Positions 8,508 to 18,592 are shown, numbered from the stretch's first letter. The stretch is DNA of 64,000 nucleotides from Pseudomonas tohonis (GCF_012767755.2 NZ_AP023189.1:496001-560000); one strand, 5' to 3'. Numbers and translations are program-made. Notes: a model not told the origin generated them from the sequence alone.

Positions 8508-10022
8508 ATGCTCGAAGACTACGTGAAGAAGACCCTCACCTCGCGCGTTTATGACGTGGCGGTGGAAACCCCCCTGCAACCCGCGCTGCGCCTGTCCGAA
8601 CGCCTCGGCAACCAGGTGCTGCTCAAGCGCGAGGACCTGCAGCCGGTGTTCTCCTTCAAGATTCGCGGCGCCTACAACAAGCTGGCGCAGCTCACTGCCG
8701 AGGAGCTGGCGCGTGGCGTGGTCACCGCCTCGGCCGGCAACCACGCCCAGGGCCTGGCCCTGGCGGCCCGCGAGCTGGGGATCAAGGCGACCATCGTGAT
8801 GCCGCGCACCACACCCGAGCTCAAGGTCCAGGGCGTGCGCGCCCGGGGCGGCAAGGTGGTGCTGCACGGCGATGCCTTCCCCGAGGCGCTGGCCTATTCG
8901 CTGAAGCTGGTGGACGAGAAGGGCTACGTCTATATCCACCCCTACGACGACCCGCACGTGATCGCCGGGCAGGGCACGGTGGCGATGGAGATCCTCCGCC
9001 AGCACCCCGGGCGCCTGGACGCCATCTTCGTGCCGGTGGGCGGCGGCGGCCTGATCGCCGGCATCGCCGCCTACGTGAAGTACCTGCGCCCCGAGGTGAA
9101 GGTGATCGGCGTCGAGCCGGACGACTCCAACTGCCTGCAGGCCGCCATGGCCGCCGGCGAGCGCGTGGTGCTGGGCCAGGTCGGGCTGTTCGCCGATGGC
9201 GTGGCCGTGGCGCAGATCGGCCAGCACACCTTCGACATCTGCCGCGAGCACGTGGACGAGGTGATCACCGTCAGCACCGACGAGATCTGCGCGGCGATCA
9301 AGGACATCTACGACGACACCCGCTCCATCACCGAGCCGGCCGGCGCCCTGGCCGTGGCCGGGATCAAGAAGTACGTGGAGCGCGAAGGCAGTACGGGGCA
9401 GACCCTGGTGGCCATCGACTCGGGCGCCAACATCAACTTCGACCGCCTGCGTCACGTGGCCGAGCGCGCCGAACTGGGCGAGAAGCGCGAGGCGATCATC
9501 GCGGTGACCATCCCCGAGCGCCCGGGCAGCTTCAAGGCCTTCTGCGAGGCCATCGGCAAGCGCCAGATCACCGAATTCAACTACCGCTACAACACCGAGG
9601 CCGAGGCGCACATCTTCGTCGGCGTGCAGACCCACCCGGAGAACGACCCGCGCGAGGCTCTGGTGCAGAGCCTGCGCGACCAGGGTTTCCCGGTGCTGGA
9701 CCTGACCGACAACGAGCTGGCCAAGCTGCACATCCGCCACATGGTCGGCGGGCATGCGGCGCGGGTGGAGGACGAGTCGATCTTCCGCTTCGAATTCCCC
9801 GAGCGCCCCGGCGCGCTGTTCAACTTCCTCAACAAGCTGGGCGGGCGCTGGAACATCACCCTGTTCCACTACCGCAACCACGGCGCCGCCGACGGCCGCG
9901 TGGTGGCCGGGCTGCAGGTGCCGGCGGACGAGCGCCACCTGATCCCCGCGGCGCTGGAAGAGATCGGCTACCCCTATTGGGACGAGAGCGACAACCCGGC
10001 CTACCGGCTGTTCCTCGGCTGA
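8508..10022 (+). CDS. ilvA: Threonine ammonia-lyase, biosynthetic
   Basis: A 504-residue PLP enzyme that deaminates threonine to 2-oxobutanoate, the first committed step to isoleucine. The PLP lysine is Lys-51 in [18 protein letters not shown] follows near 84-91, and the phosphate-binding [10 protein letters not shown] lies near 183-192. The C-terminal 170 residues hold two ACT-like regulatory modules ([16 protein letters not shown] and [16 protein letters not shown]), as expected for the isoleucine-inhibited biosynthetic form. The ATG at 8508 gives the conserved [10 protein letters not shown] start. A GTG one codon earlier is less likely. Confidence 0.97.
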   Translation: MLEDYVKKTLTSRVYDVAVETPLQPALRLSERLGNQVLLKREDLQPVFSFKIRGAYNKLAQLTAEELARGVVTASAGNHAQGLALAARELGIKATIVMPRTTPELKVQGVRARGGKVVLHGDAFPEALAYSLKLVDEKGYVYIHPYDDPHVIAGQGTVAMEILRQHPGRLDAIFVPVGGGGLIAGIAAYVKYLRPEVKVIGVEPDDSNCLQAAMAAGERVVLGQVGLFADGVAVAQIGQHTFDICREHVDEVITVSTDEICAAIKDIYDDTRSITEPAGALAVAGIKKYVEREGSTGQTLVAIDSGANINFDRLRHVAERAELGEKREAIIAVTIPERPGSFKAFCEAIGKRQITEFNYRYNTEAEAHIFVGVQTHPENDPREALVQSLRDQGFPVLDLTDNELAKLHIRHMVGGHAARVEDESIFRFEFPERPGALFNFLNKLGGRWNITLFHYRNHGAADGRVVAGLQVPADERHLIPAALEEIGYPYWDESDNPAYRLFLG

Positions 10023-10072
10023 CGGCGGCGGCCATCTACACTTTGCTCGTCGCCCGGATGGAGTGAATGACA

Positions 10073-10516
10073 ATGGATGACTACCTGATGCTGCAGATAC
10101 TGCACGGCTCGCTGACCTTCCTGCTGTTCGTCGTCGCCGGCGGCCTGCTGTGGGGCGTGCTGCGAGCCTGGCACGGCGGCCTGGGTGGCTGGGCGCCGAA
10201 CCTGCGCCAATCGGTGCTGTTCGGCGTACCGGCGTTGCTGGCCCTGGGCGTGGCCCTGCCGATCACTGGCTGGTGGCTGCTGGCCCTGGCGCAGATCCCC
10301 TTCGGCCTGACCTGGGTGCTGGGCAGTTCCATCCTCTATCTGCTGGCCGGCATCGCCTGGCTGGCCTTCACCCGGCGCCTGCTGGTGCTGCACGCCGGCG
10401 ACGCGCCGAATGCCGCCCCGCGCAGCCGTTTCCTCGGCTTCAGCCTGGGTTATGGCGCGGTCGGCTTCCTGCTGCTGCTGGCCATCCTCGTACTGACTCT
10501 GGCCAAGCCGGCCTGA
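10073..10516 (+). CDS. Small integral membrane protein, DUF2269-like
   Basis: A 147-residue protein with four hydrophobic segments (about 10-30, 46-66, 72-100 and 125-145). The start at 10073 is preferred over the ATG at 10067. GGAG at 10060 is 9 bases from it, and the resulting [12 protein letters not shown] aligns with MSLYLLLKTLHI, the start of the second small membrane protein at 11772. The two also share an LRAW motif and a G-W-L-L-A-x-A helix, so they look like diverged paralogs. The next gene begins 2 bases after this stop. Function unknown. Confidence 0.75.
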   Translation: MDDYLMLQILHGSLTFLLFVVAGGLLWGVLRAWHGGLGGWAPNLRQSVLFGVPALLALGVALPITGWWLLALAQIPFGLTWVLGSSILYLLAGIAWLAFTRRLLVLHAGDAPNAAPRSRFLGFSLGYGAVGFLLLLAILVLTLAKPA

Positions 10517-10518
10517 GC

Positions 10519-11775
10519 TTGACCAGGCGCATCCTGCTGGTCGGTGCCAGCGGCTTCATCGGCCGTCATCTGCTGCGTGCCCTGTCCGCCGGTGGCCACG
10601 AGGTCGTCGCCACCTCCCGCTCGGGGGCGGGCGACGACCTGCCGGGCGTGGCCTGGCAGCCGCTCGATCTGCAACGCCTGGCTGACGACCCCCTTCAATT
10701 CCCCTGGCCTGCCGGCATCGACCTGGTGATCAATGCCGCCGGTGCCCTGGACCCTGACCTGGCGCGCCAGGCCCACCTGCAGGCCGACGGCGCCTGCGCC
10801 CTGTTCGATCTCGCCGCCCGCCATGGTGCGGCGGTGCTGCAGGTGTCCGCCCTCGGTGCCGGGGACTGCGAGGTGCCTTTCCTCGCCAGCAAGGCGCGCG
10901 CGGATGCGCACCTGCTGGCCCTGGGCATTCCCGCCGTGGTGCTGCGCCCCTCCCTGGTGCTGGGCGAGGGCGGGGCCAGCAGCGCCTGGCTGGAGCGCCT
11001 CGCACCCCTGCCGCTGGCGCCCCTGCTGGACACCCGCGCGCGAAGCATGCCGCTGCATGTGGACGACCTGGTCGGTGCGGTGCTGGCGTTGCTGCGGCGC
11101 TGGCCGGAACAACCGCAGGTGCTGGAGCTGGTCGGGCCCGAGGCGCTGACCCAGGGCGAGCTGCTCGACCGCCTGCGTGGGCGCCTGGGCTGGAGCCCGG
11201 CGCGCTATCTCCAGCTGCCGGGAGCGCTGGCGGGCATCGCCGCGCGCCTGCACCTGCTCGATCCGCAACTGCTGGAGCTGGCACGGCGGGACAACCTGGG
11301 CGACGCCGCGCCGCTGGAGCGGCTCGGTGGCTTTCGCCCGGCGCGGCTCGACCAGCGCCTGGACTCGGCCTGGCCGCAGAAGGCCCGTGCCGTGAACGGC
11401 TGGCTGCGCCCGGCGATGATCATCGTCCTGGCCTTGATCTGGCTGGGCACCGCGCTGGTCTGCCTCGGCCCGGGTTTCGACTGGGGGCTGAGGATCATGG
11501 CGGAGATGGGTGTCACCGGCGTGCCGGCCAAGCTGGCGGTGGTCGGGGGCGCGCTGCTGGATGGGCTGCTGGGCATCGGCATGCTGCTGCGTCGCTGGCG
11601 CCGCCACGCGCTGCTCGCGCAGCTCGGCCTGATGCTGGCCTATACGGCGCTGATCAGCCTGCTGCTTCCGCACTACTGGGCCGACCCTTATGCTGCGGTC
11701 GGCAAGAACCTCGTGCTCATGGTCGCCACCCTCTGGGTGCTGTGGCTGGAGCCCTCGCAACGGAAAACCGGATGA
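10519..11775 (+). CDS. SDR/NAD-dependent epimerase-like protein fused to a DoxX-like membrane domain
   Basis: A 418-residue fusion. Residues 1-290 form an extended/atypical SDR Rossmann domain with the dinucleotide loop GASGFIG near 10-16, NAAG near 71-74 and an SKARAD helix. The residue at the catalytic Tyr position of the YxxxK motif appears to be Phe (PFLASK). Residues 295-410 hold four transmembrane helices of the DoxX-like type. The start is a TTG at 10519, 2 bases after the upstream stop and with no clear Shine-Dalgarno, implying translational coupling. It is the only start placing the first beta strand (RILLVGASG) correctly. The stop overlaps the next ATG by four bases. Confidence 0.78.
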   Translation: MTRRILLVGASGFIGRHLLRALSAGGHEVVATSRSGAGDDLPGVAWQPLDLQRLADDPLQFPWPAGIDLVINAAGALDPDLARQAHLQADGACALFDLAARHGAAVLQVSALGAGDCEVPFLASKARADAHLLALGIPAVVLRPSLVLGEGGASSAWLERLAPLPLAPLLDTRARSMPLHVDDLVGAVLALLRRWPEQPQVLELVGPEALTQGELLDRLRGRLGWSPARYLQLPGALAGIAARLHLLDPQLLELARRDNLGDAAPLERLGGFRPARLDQRLDSAWPQKARAVNGWLRPAMIIVLALIWLGTALVCLGPGFDWGLRIMAEMGVTGVPAKLAVVGGALLDGLLGIGMLLRRWRRHALLAQLGLMLAYTALISLLLPHYWADPYAAVGKNLVLMVATLWVLWLEPSQRKTG

Positions 11776-12245
11776 GCCTGTACCTGCTGCTGAAGACCCT
11801 GCACATCATGTCCTCGACCCTGCTGTTCGGCACCGGCCTGGGCTCGGCCTACTACGCCCTGCGTGCCTGGCGCAGCCAGCGGGTGGAGGTGATCGCCGTG
11901 ACCTTCCGCCACCTGGTCACCGCCGACTGGCTGTTCATCGCCACCACGGCGGTGTTCCAGCCGCTGAGCGGCCTGGCCCTGGCCAAGCTGGCGGGCTGGC
12001 CGCTGAACCAGGTCTGGCTGCTGTGGAGCGTGGGGCTCTATGTGTTCGCCGGGCTCTGCTGGCTGCCGGTGGTGTGGCTGCAGATCCGTGTGCGCGACAT
12101 GGCGCGCGATGCGCTGGCCGGGGGCCAGGAGCTGCCGGCCAGGGCCCACCTTTATATGAAGGTCTGGTTCGCCCTGGGCTGGCCGGCCTTCATCGCCTTC
12201 GTCGGCATCTTCTTCCTGATGGTGATCAAGCCGCTCTCGCTCTGA
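11772..12245 (+). CDS. DUF2269 family integral membrane protein
   Basis: A 157-residue protein with four predicted membrane helices, beginning MSLYLLLKTLHIMSSTLLFG and containing the DUF2269 pattern LHIxSSTLLFGTGLGSAY. It overlaps the SDR/DoxX gene by ATGA and closes the three-gene cassette that starts at 10073. It resembles the first gene of the cassette in length, in helix number and in its first 12 residues. Function is unknown. The coupling suggests that the three products form one membrane complex. Confidence 0.82.
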   Translation: MSLYLLLKTLHIMSSTLLFGTGLGSAYYALRAWRSQRVEVIAVTFRHLVTADWLFIATTAVFQPLSGLALAKLAGWPLNQVWLLWSVGLYVFAGLCWLPVVWLQIRVRDMARDALAGGQELPARAHLYMKVWFALGWPAFIAFVGIFFLMVIKPLSL

Positions 12246-12251
12246 GGCGGC

Positions 12252-12905
12252 TCAGCGCAGGGAGATCACCGGCCAGCCGCGACGCTCGGCCTCGGCGCGC
12301 AGCTTGGGGTCGGGGTCGACCGCCACCGGGCGGGTCACCCGCTCCAGCAGCGGCAGGTCGTTCAGCGAGTCGCTGTAGAAGCTGGCGCCTTCCAGGCTCA
12401 GGCCGGTCTCGGCGAGCCAGCGCTCGAGGCGGGTCACCTTGCCTTCGCGGAAGCAGGGCACGTCGGTGGTGCGCCCGGTGTAGCGGCCGTCCGCCATCTC
12501 GCACTCGGTGGCCAGCAGTGTCTCGACCCCCAGGCGCGCGGCGATGGGGCCGGTGACGAAGCGGTTGGTGGCGGTGATGATCACCAGCTTGTCGCCTGCC
12601 GCGCGGTGCTCGGCCAGCAATGCCTCGCCCTTGGCCAGGATGATCGGCTCGACGCAGTCGCGCATGAACTCGCGGTGCCACTGGTCCAGCTGGGCCATCT
12701 CGGTGCGGCCGAGGATTTCCAGGCTGAAGTTCAGGTAGTCGGTGATGTCCAGGCGGCCGGCCAGGTAGTCCTGGTAGAACGCGTCGTTGCGGGACTTGTA
12801 GGCATCGCCGTCGAGGATGCCGCGTTCGCACAGGTAGTCGCCCCAGGCGTGGTCGCTGTCGCCGCCGAGGAGGGTGTTGTCGAGATCGAAAAGGGCCAGG
12901 CGCAC
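12252..12905 (-). CDS. HAD-IB family hydrolase (phosphoserine phosphatase-like)
   Basis: A 217-residue cytoplasmic phosphatase. HAD motif I FDLDNTL is at residues 5-11 with nucleophile Asp-6. Motif II is ITATNRF near 107-113, and motif [13 protein letters not shown] is near 177-187, with a cap insertion between. This is the HAD-IB pattern of SerB-like enzymes and of several Pseudomonas paralogs with unassigned substrates. It converges on the DUF2269 gene with only 6 bases between the stops. The opposite end faces rppH divergently across a 144-bp gap. Confidence 0.88.
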   Translation of the reverse strand: MRLALFDLDNTLLGGDSDHAWGDYLCERGILDGDAYKSRNDAFYQDYLAGRLDITDYLNFSLEILGRTEMAQLDQWHREFMRDCVEPIILAKGEALLAEHRAAGDKLVIITATNRFVTGPIAARLGVETLLATECEMADGRYTGRTTDVPCFREGKVTRLERWLAETGLSLEGASFYSDSLNDLPLLERVTRPVAVDPDPKLRAEAERRGWPVISLR

Positions 12906-13049
12906 GTCAATTACCTTGGATCGAAACTACGGAGGGCGGCCAGAATAACCACTTTTCCCCGGCCTGCCCATTGCGCGAAAAGCCCGCATTGCCGCGTTTA
13001 CGGGCTTTGTGGAACAATGCCGGAACATGCGTATGCGAGGTTGTTCGTC

Positions 13050-13529
13050 GTGATCGATCCCGATGGTTTCCGCCCCAATGTCGGCATCATTCTCGCCAAT
13101 GATGCCGGGCAGGTGCTTTGGGCTCGGCGTATCAACCAGGATGCCTGGCAGTTCCCCCAGGGAGGCATCAACCCCCGCGAGACGCCGGAAGAGGCGCTGT
13201 TCCGCGAGCTGAACGAGGAAGTCGGTCTCGAGGAGCGGGATGTGAAAATACTTGCATGCACCCGGGGCTGGTTGCGCTATCGTCTGCCGCAGCGTCTGGT
13301 GCGGACCCACAGCCAACCCCTGTGCATCGGGCAGAAACAGAAATGGTTCCTGCTGCGCCTGCAGTCGGATGAGAACCGGGTACGCATGGACCTGACCGGC
13401 AAGCCCGAGTTCGATGGCTGGCGTTGGGTCAGCTACTGGTATCCGCTGGGGCAGGTCGTGACCTTCAAGCGAGAAGTCTACCGCCGTGCCCTCAAGGAAT
13501 TAGCCCCGCGCCTGCTGGCGCAAGACTGA
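13050..13529 (+). CDS. rppH: RNA pyrophosphohydrolase (Nudix)
   Basis: A 159-residue Nudix enzyme that removes pyrophosphate from mRNA 5' ends and so starts RNase E-dependent decay. The Nudix box is complete around residues 38-60 (GG start, REL then EEVG). The RppH-specific regions [12 protein letters not shown] and [10 protein letters not shown] are present. The start is a GTG at 13050 giving (M)[11 protein letters not shown], the standard family N-terminus; upstream in-frame sequence shows no homology. ptsP follows after 22 bases, the usual rppH-ptsP pair. Confidence 0.96.
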   Translation: MIDPDGFRPNVGIILANDAGQVLWARRINQDAWQFPQGGINPRETPEEALFRELNEEVGLEERDVKILACTRGWLRYRLPQRLVRTHSQPLCIGQKQKWFLLRLQSDENRVRMDLTGKPEFDGWRWVSYWYPLGQVVTFKREVYRRALKELAPRLLAQD

Positions 13530-13551
13530 CCCGGAGAAAGGCTACAAGGCC

Positions 13552-15831
13552 ATGCTCAATACGCTGCGCAAGATCGTCCAGGAAGTGAACGCCGCCAAGG
13601 ATCTGAAGGCGGCGTTGGCGATCATCGTGCTGCGGGTCAAGGAGGCCATGGGTAGCCAGGTCTGTTCCGTCTACCTGCTGGACCCCGAATCCAACCGTTT
13701 CGTGCTGATGGCCACCGAGGGCCTGAACAAGCGCTCCATCGGCAAGGTCAGCATGGCCCCCAACGAGGGCCTGGTCGGCCTGGTCGGCACCCGCGAGGAG
13801 CCGCTCAACCTCGAGCACGCCGCCGACCACCCCCGCTACCGCTACTTCGCCGAGACCGGCGAGGAGCGCTACGCCTCCTTCCTCGGCGCGCCGATCATCC
13901 ACCACCGCCGGGTGATGGGCGTACTGGTCGTGCAGCAGAAGGAGCGCCGCCAGTTCGACGAGGGCGAGGAAGCCTTCCTCGTCACCATGAGCGCCCAGCT
14001 CGCGGGCGTCATCGCCCATGCCGAGGCCACCGGCTCGATCCGTGGCCTGGGCCGCCAGGGCAAGGGTATCCAGGAAGCCAAGTTCGTCGGTGTGCCGGGC
14101 GCCCCGGGCGCTGCCGTGGGCACCGCCGTGGTGGTGCTGCCGCCGGCCGACCTGGAAGTGGTGCCCGACCGCGCCGTCGATGACATCGAGGCCGAGGTCG
14201 AGCGCTTCAAGCAGGCCCTGGAGTCGGTGCGCGAGGACATGCGTCGCCTGTCGAGCAAGCTGGCCACCCAGCTGCGCCCCGAGGAGCGGGCGCTGTTCGA
14301 CGTCTACCTGATGATGCTCGACGACGCCTCCATCGGCCTGGAGGTGAAGAAGGTCATCCGCTCCGGCCAGTGGGCCCAGGGTGCCCTGCGCCAGGTGGTG
14401 ATGGAGCACGTCAAGCGCTTCGAACTGATGGACGATGCCTACCTGCGCGAGCGCGCCTCCGACGTCAAGGACCTCGGTCGCCGCCTGCTCGCGTACCTGC
14501 AGGAGGAGCGCAAGCAGAACCTGGTGTACCAGGACAACACCATCCTGGTCAGCGAGGAGCTGTCCCCGGCCATGCTGGGCGAGGTGCCCGAGGGCAAGCT
14601 GGTGGGCCTGATCTCCGTGCTCGGCTCCGGCAACTCCCACGTCGCCATCCTCGCCCGCGCCATGGGTATTCCCACGGTCATGGGCGTGGTCGACCTGCCG
14701 TACTCGAAGGTCGACGGCATCGAACTGATCGTCGACGGCTACCACGGCGAAGTCTTCACCAACCCCTCCGCCGAGCTGCGCAAGCAGTACAGCGAAGTGG
14801 TCGAGGAGGAGCGCCAGCTGGTCAAGGGCCTCGACGCCCTGCGCAGCCTGCCCTGCGAGACCCTCGACGGCCACCGCATGCCGCTGTGGGTGAACACCGG
14901 CCTGCTGGCCGACGTGACCCGTGCCCAGGAGCGCGGCGCCGAAGGCGTCGGCCTGTACCGCACCGAAGTGCCGTTCATGATCAACGAGCGCTTCCCCAGC
15001 GAGAAGGAGCAGCTCGCGATCTACCGCGAGCAGCTCGCCGCCTTCCATCCGCTGCCGGTGACCATGCGCACCCTGGACATCGGTGGCGACAAGGCGCTCT
15101 CCTACTTCCCGATCAAGGAAAGCAACCCCTTCCTCGGCTGGCGCGGCATCCGCGTCACCCTCGACCACCCGGAAATCTTCCTGGTGCAGGTGCGCGCCAT
15201 GCTCAAGGCCAGCGAAGGCCTGAACAACCTGCGCATCCTGCTGCCGATGATCTCCGGCGTGCAGGAACTGGAAGAGTCCCTGCACCTGATCCACCGCGCC
15301 TGGGGCGAGGTGCGCGACGAGGGCGTCGACATCCCCATGCCGCCGGTCGGCGTGATGATCGAGATCCCCGCCGCCGTGTACCAGACCCGCGAGCTGGCGC
15401 GCCAGGTCGACTTCCTCTCGGTCGGCTCCAACGACCTGACCCAGTACCTGCTGGCCGTGGACCGCAACAACCCGCGCGTCGCCGATCTCTACGACTACCT
15501 GCACCCGGCGGTGCTGCAGGCGCTGGTCAAGGTGGTCAACGATGCCCACACCGAAGGCAAGCCGGTGAGCATCTGCGGCGAGATGGCCGGTGATCCCGCC
15601 GCCGCCGTCCTGCTGCTGGCCATGGGCTTCGACAGCCTGTCGATGAACGCCACCAACCTGCCCAAGGTGAAGTGGCTGCTGCGCCAGGTCAGCCTGAGCA
15701 AGGCGCGCGAGCTCCTCGACCAGCTGATGGGCATCGACAACCCGCAGGTCATCCACAGTTCCCTGCACCTGGCCCTGCGCAACCTGGGCCTGGGCCGCGT
15801 GATCAACCCGGCCGCGACCATCCAGGCCTGA
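13552..15831 (+). CDS. ptsP: Phosphoenolpyruvate-protein phosphotransferase PtsP (EI-Ntr)
   Basis: A 759-residue first enzyme of the nitrogen-related PTS, passing phosphate from PEP to NPr. An N-terminal GAF domain (about 1-165) precedes an enzyme I body. The PEP-utiliser N-terminal domain begins near 175 (FVGVPGAPGAAVG). The mobile domain carries the phosphorylated His in GSGNSHVAILARAMGIP (about 361-377), and the TIM-barrel domain has TLDIGGDKALSYFP, SVGSNDLTQY and the C-terminal ICGEMAGD cysteine. AAGG precedes the ATG. It sits directly downstream of rppH and is probably co-transcribed. Confidence 0.97.
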   Translation: MLNTLRKIVQEVNAAKDLKAALAIIVLRVKEAMGSQVCSVYLLDPESNRFVLMATEGLNKRSIGKVSMAPNEGLVGLVGTREEPLNLEHAADHPRYRYFAETGEERYASFLGAPIIHHRRVMGVLVVQQKERRQFDEGEEAFLVTMSAQLAGVIAHAEATGSIRGLGRQGKGIQEAKFVGVPGAPGAAVGTAVVVLPPADLEVVPDRAVDDIEAEVERFKQALESVREDMRRLSSKLATQLRPEERALFDVYLMMLDDASIGLEVKKVIRSGQWAQGALRQVVMEHVKRFELMDDAYLRERASDVKDLGRRLLAYLQEERKQNLVYQDNTILVSEELSPAMLGEVPEGKLVGLISVLGSGNSHVAILARAMGIPTVMGVVDLPYSKVDGIELIVDGYHGEVFTNPSAELRKQYSEVVEEERQLVKGLDALRSLPCETLDGHRMPLWVNTGLLADVTRAQERGAEGVGLYRTEVPFMINERFPSEKEQLAIYREQLAAFHPLPVTMRTLDIGGDKALSYFPIKESNPFLGWRGIRVTLDHPEIFLVQVRAMLKASEGLNNLRILLPMISGVQELEESLHLIHRAWGEVRDEGVDIPMPPVGVMIEIPAAVYQTRELARQVDFLSVGSNDLTQYLLAVDRNNPRVADLYDYLHPAVLQALVKVVNDAHTEGKPVSICGEMAGDPAAAVLLLAMGFDSLSMNATNLPKVKWLLRQVSLSKARELLDQLMGIDNPQVIHSSLHLALRNLGLGRVINPAATIQA

Positions 15832-15904
15832 GCCCCCGCCGGCGGTCGCGTCCAGCCCAACCAGATGCCATGGGCCTGCGCTGGCATCGCCGGAAAGGTG
15901 GCTT

Positions 15905-16939
15905 ATGGACGAGCTGGCATCCGAAGAACATCCCTACGGCACGACCCGCGAAGAAATAGAGCGGACCCTTCGCCACGCCCTGGAGATCGTCAGCGACGGC
16001 ATCTGGGACTGGAACATGATCACCCACCATGTGCACCGCAGCCCCGGCTGGTACGCCATGCTCGGCTTCCCCCGCGACGGCCTGCCGGAGGACGTGGACA
16101 CCTGGAAGAGCGTGATCCATCCCGATGACTTCGACGGCGTGATGCAGGGCTTCCAGGCCTACCTCGACGGCCACCGCGCCGAATACGCCGAGGAGTACCG
16201 TTGCCTCTGCCAGGACGGCAGCTACCTGTGGATAAGCGATCATGGCCGTTTCGTCGAGTTCGACGACCAGGGCCGGCCGACGCGGATGATCGGCGCCCAT
16301 CGCAACATCCACGAGCGCAAGCTTGCCGAGCTGGCGCTGCAGCAGCGCAACGAGGAGCTGCAGCACATCAACCGTGATCTCGAGGCCCTGATCGAACTGC
16401 GTACCGAGGCCCTGGCCGAGGCCAATCGTGCGCTCGCGGAACAGGTCAGGGCCGCGGTGCAGCTGGCCGAGACCGACCCGCTCACCTCGGTGTTCAACCG
16501 TCGCAAGTTCCAGGCCTGCCTGGAGCACGAGTGGCAGCGCTTCGTGCGCCATGGCCACCCCACCGGCCTGCTGATGTTCGACCTCGACCACTTCAAGCGC
16601 ATCAACGACAGCCTGGGCCATGCCGTCGGCGACCAGGTGCTGGTGGCGGTCACCGCCTGCCTGGGCGCGGTGCTGCGCGAGGAGGATTGCCTGGCCCGCT
16701 GGGGCGGCGAGGAATTCATCGTGCTGTTGCCGGACACCGGCCCCGAAGCCCTGTTTCTGCTGGCCCAGCGGCTGCACGCACGGGTGCCGGAAGCCTGCCC
16801 GCAACTGCCCTGGCGGCTCACGGCCAGTTTCGCGGTGGCCGGCATGCAGCCGGGGGAGAGCGTCGAGGCGCTGTTGCGGCGCCTCGACGAGGGGCTCTAC
16901 CGCGCCAAGGAACGGCGCGACTGCATCGAGCGCTGCTAG
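15905..16939 (+). CDS. Diguanylate cyclase with PAS sensor domain
   Basis: A 344-residue soluble signalling protein. A PAS/PAC module (about 18-140; VSDGIWDWNM, SPGWYAMLGFP, MIGAHRNIHERK) is linked by a coiled-coil helix (about 140-185) to a GGDEF domain. The active-site motif is GGEEF (WGGEEFIVLLP). An RxxD inhibitory site (REED) lies five residues upstream, so c-di-GMP synthesis with product inhibition is expected. There is no membrane segment. Its TAG stop shares the tetranucleotide CTAG with the stop of the convergent NRDE gene. Confidence 0.93.
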   Translation: MDELASEEHPYGTTREEIERTLRHALEIVSDGIWDWNMITHHVHRSPGWYAMLGFPRDGLPEDVDTWKSVIHPDDFDGVMQGFQAYLDGHRAEYAEEYRCLCQDGSYLWISDHGRFVEFDDQGRPTRMIGAHRNIHERKLAELALQQRNEELQHINRDLEALIELRTEALAEANRALAEQVRAAVQLAETDPLTSVFNRRKFQACLEHEWQRFVRHGHPTGLLMFDLDHFKRINDSLGHAVGDQVLVAVTACLGAVLREEDCLARWGGEEFIVLLPDTGPEALFLLAQRLHARVPEACPQLPWRLTASFAVAGMQPGESVEALLRRLDEGLYRAKERRDCIERC

Positions 16940-17682
16940 AGCTGGAGCGCCACATCCCCCAGGTGCCCGCCGTGGGGACCGTAGCTGCGCTCCACCAGCT
17001 CGCGGCGCCCGTCGGCATGAACGATCAGCGCGGTGCTGGCGCGGGTGCCGTAGGTGCGGGTGGCGATGAACACCGGTGAAAGCATGCGCTCGGTGTTCAG
17101 GCCCACCCCGGTGTCGGGGAGGATCGCGTCCGGCGCGGCCTCGGGGTCGTGCATCAGGTTGAGCAGGGTGTCGGTGTTGACCTGCTCCAGGCATTCGGCG
17201 AGCGCCGCCTTGGCTCGTTCGACCTTCGGCCAGGGCGTGTCCAGGTCGGCGTTGGACAGCCCGTAGATGCCGGCGGCCAGCCTTCTCGGGCCGCCGCTGC
17301 GGGGGTTGAGGAAACACAGCTCGCGGGCATCGCCCACCAGCAGGTTGAAGCCGGCGTAGTCACCGGCGCGGCGCTGCGCGTCGGCGAGGAACTCGCCCGG
17401 GCCCATCTCGCCGCTGAGGAACTGCACGCACAGCTCGCCTCGGGAGCGGCCCACCGGGGGCAGGCGCGGGTCGCGGATATTGGTCAGCGCGGCGAAGCGG
17501 CCATCCGGGCCGAGGCCCAGCCAGGTCCCCCCGGCTTCGAGGTCGCGTCCTGCGTACAGCCCCGGCGCGTCTTTCCATGCGGCCAGTGGCTGGGTGGGGC
17601 GGGCGTAGAACTCATCACGGTTTGCGGCGAGCACCAGGGGAGTCTGGTGACCCGGTCGCCAGGCGAATGCGATCAGGCACAT
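16936..17682 (-). CDS. NRDE (TANGO2) family protein
   Basis: A 248-residue protein starting MCLIAFAWR, with the name-giving NRDE motif at residues 21-24 ([12 protein letters not shown]). Further conserved NRDE-family elements are [16 protein letters not shown] and [15 protein letters not shown]. The family includes eukaryotic TANGO2; the reaction is not established. Cys-2 may become N-terminal after Met removal, as in Ntn hydrolases (inference). It converges with the diguanylate cyclase gene, the stop codons overlapping in CTAG (16936-16939). Confidence 0.88.
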   Translation of the reverse strand: MCLIAFAWRPGHQTPLVLAANRDEFYARPTQPLAAWKDAPGLYAGRDLEAGGTWLGLGPDGRFAALTNIRDPRLPPVGRSRGELCVQFLSGEMGPGEFLADAQRRAGDYAGFNLLVGDARELCFLNPRSGGPRRLAAGIYGLSNADLDTPWPKVERAKAALAECLEQVNTDTLLNLMHDPEAAPDAILPDTGVGLNTERMLSPVFIATRTYGTRASTALIVHADGRRELVERSYGPHGGHLGDVALQL

Positions 17683-17800
17683 CTGGAGTGGTCTCCTTGT
17701 TTGTCGGCGAGTCTAGCAGCCCGCTGCAGGACATCCATCGTCCCGATTGGAGCGCGACGCGGGCTTCCGTTACCATGCCGCTTTGCTCTCGGGGGTGTCG

Positions 17801-18583
17801 ATGGAATTCCTGCTGTACCTGGTACTCGGCGCCTGCGCCGGCGTGCTCGCGGGGCTGTTCGGCGTCGGTGGCGGCATGATCATCGTGCCGGTTCTGGTGC
17901 TCAGCTTCACCGCCCAGGGATTCGACCCCAGCGTCCTCACCCACCTCGCCGTGGGCACCTCGCTGGCGACCATCATCTTCACGTCGGTCAACGCCGTGCG
18001 CGAGCACCATCGCAAGGGCGCCGTGCGCTGGCACATCTTCGCCTGGATGACCCTCGGCATCCTTCTCGGCGCCGCGCTGGGTTCGCTCACCGCCAAGGCG
18101 ATCCAGGGGCCCATGCTGCAGAAAATCATCGGTTGCTTCGCCATCCTGGTTTCCATCCAGATGGCCCTGGACCTCAGGCCCAAGGCCAGCCGCGAGGTAC
18201 CCGGCAAACCCGGGCTGACCGGCGCCGGCGTCTTCATCGGCTGGGCCTCGGCGATCTTCGGCATCGGCGGCGGCTCGCTGACCGTGCCCTTCCTCACCTG
18301 GCGCAGCGTGCCCATGCAGCAGGCGGTGGCGACCTCCTCCGCCTGCGGGCTGCCCATCGCCCTGGCCAGTGCCCTGTCGTTCATGGTGCTGGGCTGGAAC
18401 GAGCCGCACCTGCCGCAGTGGAGCCTCGGCTTCGTCTATCTCCCCGCGCTGGCCGGCATCGCGCTGACCAGCATGTTCTTCGCCCGCTTCGGCGCGCGCC
18501 TGGCCCATCGCCTGTCGCCGCGCCTGCTCAAGCGCCTGTTCGCCCTGCTGCTGTTCGCGGTCGGGCTGAGTTTTCTGATCTAA
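17801..18583 (+). CDS. TauE/SafE (TSUP) family membrane transporter
   Basis: A 260-residue inner-membrane protein with about eight hydrophobic segments and the duplicated TSUP glycine motif [17 protein letters not shown] near 16-32, echoed by [13 protein letters not shown] near 152-164. Family members export sulfite, sulfoacetate or related anions; the substrate here is unassigned. The ATG at 17801 follows an upstream GGGGGTG. lgt begins 9 bases after the stop, so the two are probably co-transcribed. Confidence 0.88.
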   Translation: MEFLLYLVLGACAGVLAGLFGVGGGMIIVPVLVLSFTAQGFDPSVLTHLAVGTSLATIIFTSVNAVREHHRKGAVRWHIFAWMTLGILLGAALGSLTAKAIQGPMLQKIIGCFAILVSIQMALDLRPKASREVPGKPGLTGAGVFIGWASAIFGIGGGSLTVPFLTWRSVPMQQAVATSSACGLPIALASALSFMVLGWNEPHLPQWSLGFVYLPALAGIALTSMFFARFGARLAHRLSPRLLKRLFALLLFAVGLSFLI

Positions 18584-18592
18584 GGAGTCGTG

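Noticed and set aside
13492..15768. 758-codon open frame opposite ptsP
   Set aside because: Mirror of ptsP third-codon-position GC bias. PtsP has all catalytic motifs; this frame has none.
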